Below, piece after piece: positions 57,948 through 64,000 of a DNA stretch of 64,000 nt. The position numbers were made by a program, and so were the translations under genes. The stretch spans positions 4,030,001 through 4,094,000 of the forward strand of contig PYIU01000004.1 of assembly GCA_003415625.1 (NCBI GenBank), read 5' to 3'. Numbering within the stretch: position 1 is the stretch's first letter; each line of letters starts with the position of its first letter. The stretch comes from Aquanectria penicillioides (Eukaryota; Ascomycota; Sordariomycetes; Hypocreales; Nectriaceae). The notes below the pieces were generated by a model, which was given only the letters and a program-made list of their open reading frames with translations, did not search any database and was not told the DNA's origin.

Positions 57948-58297
57948 ATGATGATGAAGGAGGTAAGTTTTCCCCTGACGCGCAACACCTACCCTAGACC
58001 GACGACATGACGCCCTACGTGTCTCATCGGGATTTGATATCCAATAGTGCAAGGACCCTTGAGACCACATCTGAGTCTCTGAAGCTCCCCACAGCTGTCT
58101 TTCTAAGCGCTGACAAGGCATCTTGGCCCCGAAAAGCAACTATGACCAACGGGCGGTCTGCTTACCCCCTCGAGCCGAAGCCGTTGGTGCCCGCCGATGT
58201 CGATCAGAGCCGGATTGAGAGGCTTCCAGAGAGCTGGGACCGCTACTGGCTTGCCCGCGCCGCCTTGCCGAGCTCAGCTGCAGGGTTGCGGCGTTGA
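57948..58297 (+). CDS. Possible small protein of about 96-105 residues
   Basis: An open frame from ATG 58007 to 58297 encodes about 96 residues ending in ESWDRYWLARAALPSSAAG. An upstream ATG ATG ATG AAG GAG at 57948-57962 is followed by GTAAGT and a CCCTAG acceptor at 57997, which would add a few residues in frame, but the intron would be only 35 nt, below the usual fungal minimum. If the gene is real, the start at 58007 is therefore likely. No known domain recognised. Confidence 0.35.
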
Positions 58298-61200
58298 CGG
58301 TTACAACTAGTTTTTTTTATAGATTTGTAAACTGGGGGATGGAGAGTGGGCTATGGAAAGTGTAAACCAGGGGACCATGATCTGGTTTTGATGGAGGAGG
58401 ACCTTGGAGGATGGGAATGGGAAAAAGAATTGGGAGTGCGGGCCCGTGCGGCTCCGGGCCGGACTGGTTTTTCGGACCCCCGGCTGTGGGGCTCTCAGGG
58501 TCTCGGCGCCGCGATGGGTGGGTTTTTGGTGCGTTTGGTGCGTTGGTGATTTGATGTTTGGTGCAGGCGAGGAACCGTTGGGCACGAAACTCGTTGAGGC
58601 ACACGAGAAGATTTGTTATTACCCGGTCGGGCCGCGGTGAGGGCATCCCCGGAAGGTTGCCCCCATGCCAAAAGGGCCCTCCGTGGCCAAGTTTTTGGTT
58701 GTGAAATCTTCGGGGAGGGGGCGGAGTTTTTCTTGCGAAAAGGCCTAGTCCAGTCGTCAAAATGGGGTAGGCGAGGACGGCCAACGGTTGGCTGATACGA
58801 ACTGATTTCCCGATCTGGTGTGGGGGCGGTTGACACAATTTGAAATCAGTAGACGCGGAGACACGGAGGGCTGTGAGGAATTTGGGCGGAATAGGAAAGC
58901 AAGAGGATGATCACTTCACTTTTGTGCCCGACGAGGGGACGGCACGGCGGCGAGACAACACACGGCGACCCGGTGGCGGTCCACTGGAGCCGCGAGGGTC
59001 TGATGGGAAGGGAAGCCATGTCTACGAAGAGGCACGAAGGGTAGGCTAGAGGTTGCGCTTTCTGCCGGCGTGAGGCACGGTATGAGCGAGTACACGGTAT
59101 CCCGGCGAATCCGGCCCTGATCTGTCAGAACCATCCCTTTGGAGTTTGCTCGACCCCCCTCCCCGCCCCGTTGGACGATGCAATCGAGACGGGACTTTCC
59201 AAAAAGATGCACACACATACGGGATACACGGACACACACAGACAAGCGTCTCCCTACCAAGGGACCCGTCTGCCAGATCCCGGCGAACCCTAAGGTGCCG
59301 ATGGTTCTTCTTGGATCTTGGGAACCCCCCCCCCGAGGCGTTCTTCCCGCCGCGGGTTGCTGACGCATGTGGGATGCCGAGAGTTACTCAGGCCGCCACC
59401 GGGCCCTGGACGGGGATGGATTCCCTAAAACGACGCATGTGGAATAATGGCGATTGTGAACACGAATGGTCGGGCTCTCGGCGGAAAGTAAGGCGAGAGA
59501 GAAAAGAGAAAGAGAGGAGATAGTGATGGAGTCGGAGGATCGACTTGCGCCCTGGTGCAAAGTTTTGTCATATTTTTCTTCGCTTTTCTTTCCTTCGGGC
59601 TCATTCAAGCCCCCGTCGTTCCTTTTGCCTGCCGCCTCTCGGTCTGCAAGCATCCTGACCGGTTTTGAAGGCCGGAGACACGTTTTGGAAGGCCCCGCCA
59701 ACGGCTCCTCTCGTTAGCGTCTCCTTTGTGAGTGCTCATCTTTACCGAGCTGTCGGTTATGAGCATCACCTTTTTTTTTTCTTTTTTTTTCTTTTTTAAC
59801 TTGGTCGGGGTGCTTGCGACGCGCCGAGCACTTGCATCGCCCTGACACAGACAGGAAGCATACGTACAGAGCTTGGCGATGACAGATCGGGAGGGCCAGC
59901 AAGCGGGCGTTGGCTCTCTGGCTGATAGGGCCGTGGGCAGGGGGTTCCGCAGAAAAAGCAGGACGGCGTTGCGTTTTATGTCTGGACAAGGAAGTTCGGG
60001 AGTAGCCCACGGCATCCGTTTTTTTTTTCTCACCTGCGGGTTCGGTGTGTTTTGTGACACTCTGTTCTAATCGCAAGCGAGGACTGGAGGAACCGGAGGC
60101 CATCCGAGATTGTTTGGCCACGGGGTGCCCACGCACTGATACCGCGTTTGGCTCTACGGAATAGGTAGCCTGCGGAACAGCCAGCGGAACGTGGTGACGA
60201 TGACTACGCTATCTGGCCTCTTCTCTCGTTGTTTACTATTTTGTTGTCCGTGTCCTGTTCGGCGGGTCGCCGCAGTGATTTCCCGCACGCCGGCAGCGCC
60301 GTATCGTCAAACGGCGACTGCGGCGAACGACGGCGGACAGCGGCTGTCCATTTTGGCATCTCGTGCGCCCCCTCCCAGCTTGCCCCATTTGCTACGTACA
60401 TCCGGCATGGATGTCGTCCCTGGGAAGGGCGCCGCCGTATCTCAGATGAGATGGGAACTGGGGGGCGTGCGAAGCTGCAAGGGCGGGTGCCAAGACGGGG
60501 CAAGCCTAGGAGGCCGTAGCTTGGGAGCTTAGGGGGGGTCGAGAAGGGGGAAAAGAACTGTACACAGTCAGACAGGTGAATGTGCGGACAGCAAAGAAGA
60601 GCTCGTGGAAGCAAGAAAAAGACAAAGACAGGGCTGGCTTGTCTTTGGGCGACGGGGGCCACAGGGCAGCAGGGACGAGGGCAGTAATTTCGGGGTGACA
60701 TCATGGGAGAGCGCCATGCCTAGCCACTCGTTCGATGGAGGGGTAGAGATTCATCTCGCACGTACCGCAAGCGTGGAGAGAGGCTGATGGAATGGCACGA
60801 ATGGGGGGCCCAGCACTATAGACGATAATGCCGCTATCCCCTCGCCACGAGCACATGGGCGAAGCGAAGTGCTATACGATTTGGCAGGCCGGGGTCGGTG
60901 ACGCTCTGGGCCTCTAGGGTTTGAGATTGGCGTGGTTCCCGATCGGACATGGCCGTCATGGCTCGCTTGAGAGGGCTGAAGGCTGAGAGACGGGACGATT
61001 TTGTCAAATCGAACTGGGGGGTCACCAGTAGGAGGGCTTGGAAGGCTTGGGAGGGTGGGAATGGATACGTCGAATGCGTGAATGCGTGAGTGTGCGCGCG
61101 CCGTGGAGCGGGCGAATCCACACTACCCACGTCGCTTCGGGGGAAGAGGAAAATCGCCAACCCCGTAGGTGGCTTATTATTAGTTTGCAGGCTTGTTACG

Positions 61201-62799
61201 GGGAGCGTCGATTCGGTAGTCGAGAAAAATGTGATAATCGACAGTCTGTGCTTTGCGGTTGCGGTTGCGGTCCCGCGGACGCGTTGCGACTCTACGTTGG
61301 CACCCCGACCTGCCAAATTATCTTGGCTCAGGGCAACTACTCCCCACATCCCGCGGGAACAAAGTACCAAGGGAACAACGGCGGGTAACGAGAAAATAAG
61401 AGAAAAACAAAAGTAATAGGAGATGACACACGAATCGACAGAAACGGAAATAATCAGAGCCGAGCTGGCTGGCTGGCTGTCTTGTGTTATAGTTACAGCC
61501 TATACCATTACATCGCAGGTAGGTATGTATATGCCGGTACTATGTGCGTGAGTATGTATGTGTATGCACTGCACGTAACTGACTAAGTGTATGCGTCTAT
61601 GCTTGCAATGTCTCGGAAAGTTCCCCGTTAAAAAAAAAAAGAATTGGGAAAATAACTTTCTTTTAAAAAAAGGAAAAAAGAAAGAAATAAAATCGACTAC
61701 CGTGAGAGATGCTTTCAACAGCCGGCAGGAAAAAAAAAGCAATACGTGCTCTGACCGAGAAAAAACAAGCAGAGACCCTGCACACACCATCCAAAAACAG
61801 GGAGACACACGCACGCAGGGCGAAAAAGGGCACAAGGTGAGGAGAAAAAAAGAAAAGAAAAAAAAGCAAGCAGCGTGCCCCTCCCCCCTTCAGCCATGGA
61901 AGACGCTGAGTGGACGAGGGTGAGAGAGGCATAGCGACCTTAGGGTGGGAGAGAGGAGGACGGAGGAGCGCCGACTCGGCCCGCTGCAGGGCCGTTGAAA
62001 AACGCACATGGCGGCCCTGTCCCTTCAACCTGCGGGACACAGCATTGACTTACATACAGCTGTGGAGATGCACTTACAAGGACAAGACAGCTTTTCCTTT
62101 TGCGACGTCAGAACTGGAGAGAGACAGAGGAGGACGGACCAGATCTCAGCTCTCATTCTGTCATGTCATATTTTTTTTAAATTATTTATTCAATTATTTA
62201 CTTATTGGGTGCCTTTCATTTCAGTTGTCTAAGGACCCCTCGGGAGGAAGGGGGCTTTTTTTTTTTTTGGGGCGGGATCCAGTGACAGCTTGTCGCATCC
62301 AGCTTGGACCAACGCCGAGCCCAGGAGGCTAAATTAAATTTAGTGATCATGTCAATGGAGGGAATGGACTCTGCGTGCATGTGACGGCTACGGAGTGCGG
62401 CAGGATTCTCTGGTAGATTGACGATGCGGGATTGGATTGGAGGATCGGGGAGCACAGTTCCCGTGGACGAACAGCCTACCAAACTCGGATAGCGGGTGAG
62501 TCATTCATCAACAAACGGACGATTGAGATGGAAGAGCCGGGTTCCGTGTAATATGAACGAGGGTTGAATGTGCCATGTGCCAATGGATGAGGCCGTGCGT
62601 GGTATAGACGGCGAGAGAAAGGTGGATGTAGGATGGATCATGCTTGCTCGGCCGGTTGTGTGTGTGCCCCATGGAGATGAGATGCAGCTGCTGTGCGCGT
62701 GTGTGCCGTGCCGCGTATGTACCTCGCACGAAGGGACCGAGCTTCTCGCGAGTCCTATTTCCGAATAGGGCTGGTGGATGTGACGAGAGGAGGAGCAGG

Positions 62800-62830
62800 A
62801 GGATGATGATGATGATGATGATGATGATGG
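62800..62830 (+). repeat. (GAT)n triplet repeat
   Basis: About ten GATGAT units in intergenic DNA. Confidence 0.8.
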
Positions 62831-63760
62831 GGATGACAGCGGTTACGAAATTCTTGCTGACTGCTACGCCATAACAGAGTGAGAGAGGGGAAAGTGAAGG
62901 GGTTAGGAATGGGAGGGATGTTGGTCATCTGGACAATCATCATCGGGCAGCTATCCTCTTTCCTCCCCCTCCCCCTCCCCTCCCCCATGCCTTCAGTCAA
63001 GCAGCTGGCCATTCAGTTAGTCGTACTCGGGATTCCAGATTGGCGGGAATAGGGCAATCGGCGATGAAAGGCATAGCGGCCGAGCATGGCGTTGATGATG
63101 ATGATGACGATGACGACCACACCCACCCAATCAATCAATCCTTCCCTCTCCCCTGCCCAGCAGGTTAGGGTGCAATAAATTTGCGCGCAATAGTCCGTAC
63201 AGATCGTGATCCCGTGGGATGGGCAATTCGCAGAAAATGGAACTCGACGAACAAGATGCGGAACGCTAGCTATGGGAAAACCACCGTCATGGCATGGTTG
63301 ACGTGCCAGGTTGGGCCCATAGTCGCCCAATTCCGCCAGACAATGGGCACACTGCCACGCGCTTCTGAGACGCCGCTCCCGCTTCCCGTTACCCGCCGGA
63401 GCGGCGCCGTCGTTGCAGAAGGGGGGGGGGGGGGGTTACACCTGGACAGTGGTGCTTTTTGGTTTTAGCTACGTCCGTACTCACTAGCTCCATGGCCTAG
63501 CGGGCTCCAGGGGGCTTCTACAGTGAGCAGAACGTATACGGTATAATGCACGTCTGTACAGTAGGTTTTGGAAATAGGTGCGCCGTTGCTTGAGCTTCAA
63601 CTCTTTGTATAATGTCTTGTAATTGTTTGAGAAACAGGGCGTGTTTTATTTCGTTTTAATCACTTGAAACCAATGAATCGATGATCGGCCATCAATTTGT
63701 TACTGTTTAATTGTGCGCCAAATGAAAAGAATATTTGATATCAATGATCGAGCCAACCTG

Positions 63761-63787
63761 TGTAAGCACCCACTGTACGTGCTTACA
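63761..63787. repeat. Perfect 9-bp inverted repeat
   Basis: TGTAAGCAC at 63761-63769 pairs perfectly with GTGCTTACA at 63779-63787 across a 9-nt loop. It borders an AT-richer segment and is followed by two copies of AGTGCGCTAC near 63821-63842. Could be a transposon end or a hairpin; neither is proven. Confidence 0.6.
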
Positions 63788-64000
63788 TGTGCCTGTAAGT
63801 GCGTGTCAGCGGAAGCGCTGTAGTGCGCTACAGTGCGCTACAGTGGCATCACGGCTCCCCTACCAGGCCCCGTCATGACCCTCATGGAACGCTCCATGGA
63901 AGAGGGTGCAAGCTTCCATCCCATCTGCATCCCCCGGGAATTTCGTACCTTTACCGCACTGGGTGCAGATAACCGGGTGCGCGGTCCCACGGACAGCCAC

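Larger units (their letters stand above)
58298..64000. other. 5.7 kb right-end region without a convincing gene
   Basis: Open frames here are short, strand-symmetric and Pro/Arg/Ser-rich. Features seen are a poly(T)/C tract near 59769-59796, (GAT)n at about 62800-62830, a 15-G run at 63421-63435, and an AT-richer segment at 63.6-63.76 kb containing a 9-bp perfect inverted repeat. The window ends here, so a gene could begin beyond it. Confidence 0.55.

Noticed and set aside
58317..58838. 173-codon Pro-rich minus-strand frame
   Set aside because: No ATG context or motif, strand-symmetric composition.

Overview
The window is nuclear DNA of a filamentous ascomycete. The evidence is many short spliceosomal introns (about 44-180 nt, GTAAGT/GTATGT-type donors, CAG/TAG acceptors), Zn(II)2Cys6 and polyglutamine C2H2 regulators, a GPI-type BIM1-like protein and a type II membrane GH17 glucanase. 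The overall style (GC-rich genes, CT-rich leaders) fits Sordariomycetes, perhaps Hypocreales; that placement is inference. No tRNA, rRNA, CRISPR array or intact transposon was recognised.

Layout. 0.1-1.5 kb: PEX16 (+). 1.5-12.4 kb: an 11 kb gene-free, low-complexity stretch leading into a polyQ C2H2 zinc-finger regulator (+, 12.4-14.4 kb). 16-17.3 kb: Ser/Arg-rich protein (+). 17.9-20.2 kb: SAGA subunit SPT8 (-). 21.0-24.9 kb: NFX1-type/ZNFX1-like superfamily 1 helicase (-) in four exons, the first only 15 nt. 26.6-27.8 kb: kinase-like phosphotransferase (+). 28.2-30.7 kb: Zn(II)2Cys6 regulator (-) with an inferred 4-nt micro-exon inside the zinc cluster. 36.4-37.0 kb: small conserved fungal protein (-). 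37.0-41.8 kb: a comparatively AT-rich, gene-poor patch. 41.8-44.0 kb: GH17 beta-1,3-glucanase (+). 44.8-45.6 kb: coiled-coil protein (-). 46.3-47.4 kb: SRR1-like protein (-). 49.4-50.2 kb: BIM1-like copper protein (+). 51.3-53.8 kb: DOA1/PLAA (-). 55.0-56.3 kb: STRAP-like WD40 protein (+). 56.9-57.7 kb: acidic protein (-). 58.3-64 kb: no convincing gene.

Functional themes. Housekeeping functions are peroxisome biogenesis (PEX16), SAGA transcription (SPT8), Cdc48/ubiquitin handling (DOA1) and WD40 scaffolding (STRAP). They are mixed with cell-surface proteins (GH17, BIM1-like), a probable RNA-silencing-type helicase and two transcription factors. There is no sign of a biosynthetic cluster; gene orientation is mixed and neighbours look functionally independent.

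The most important general observation is that five otherwise well-conserved genes (Zn(II)2Cys6 factor, small conserved protein, coiled-coil protein, SRR1-like, DOA1) each need one or two single-base corrections to be read. Nearly all lie in short C/G runs and have the same sign (a missing base). With the corrections, the exon sums of the four genes where the sum can be tested become exact multiples of three. I read these as probable homopolymer errors in the assembly rather than as five pseudogenes; ORF-only annotation of this window would split these genes.
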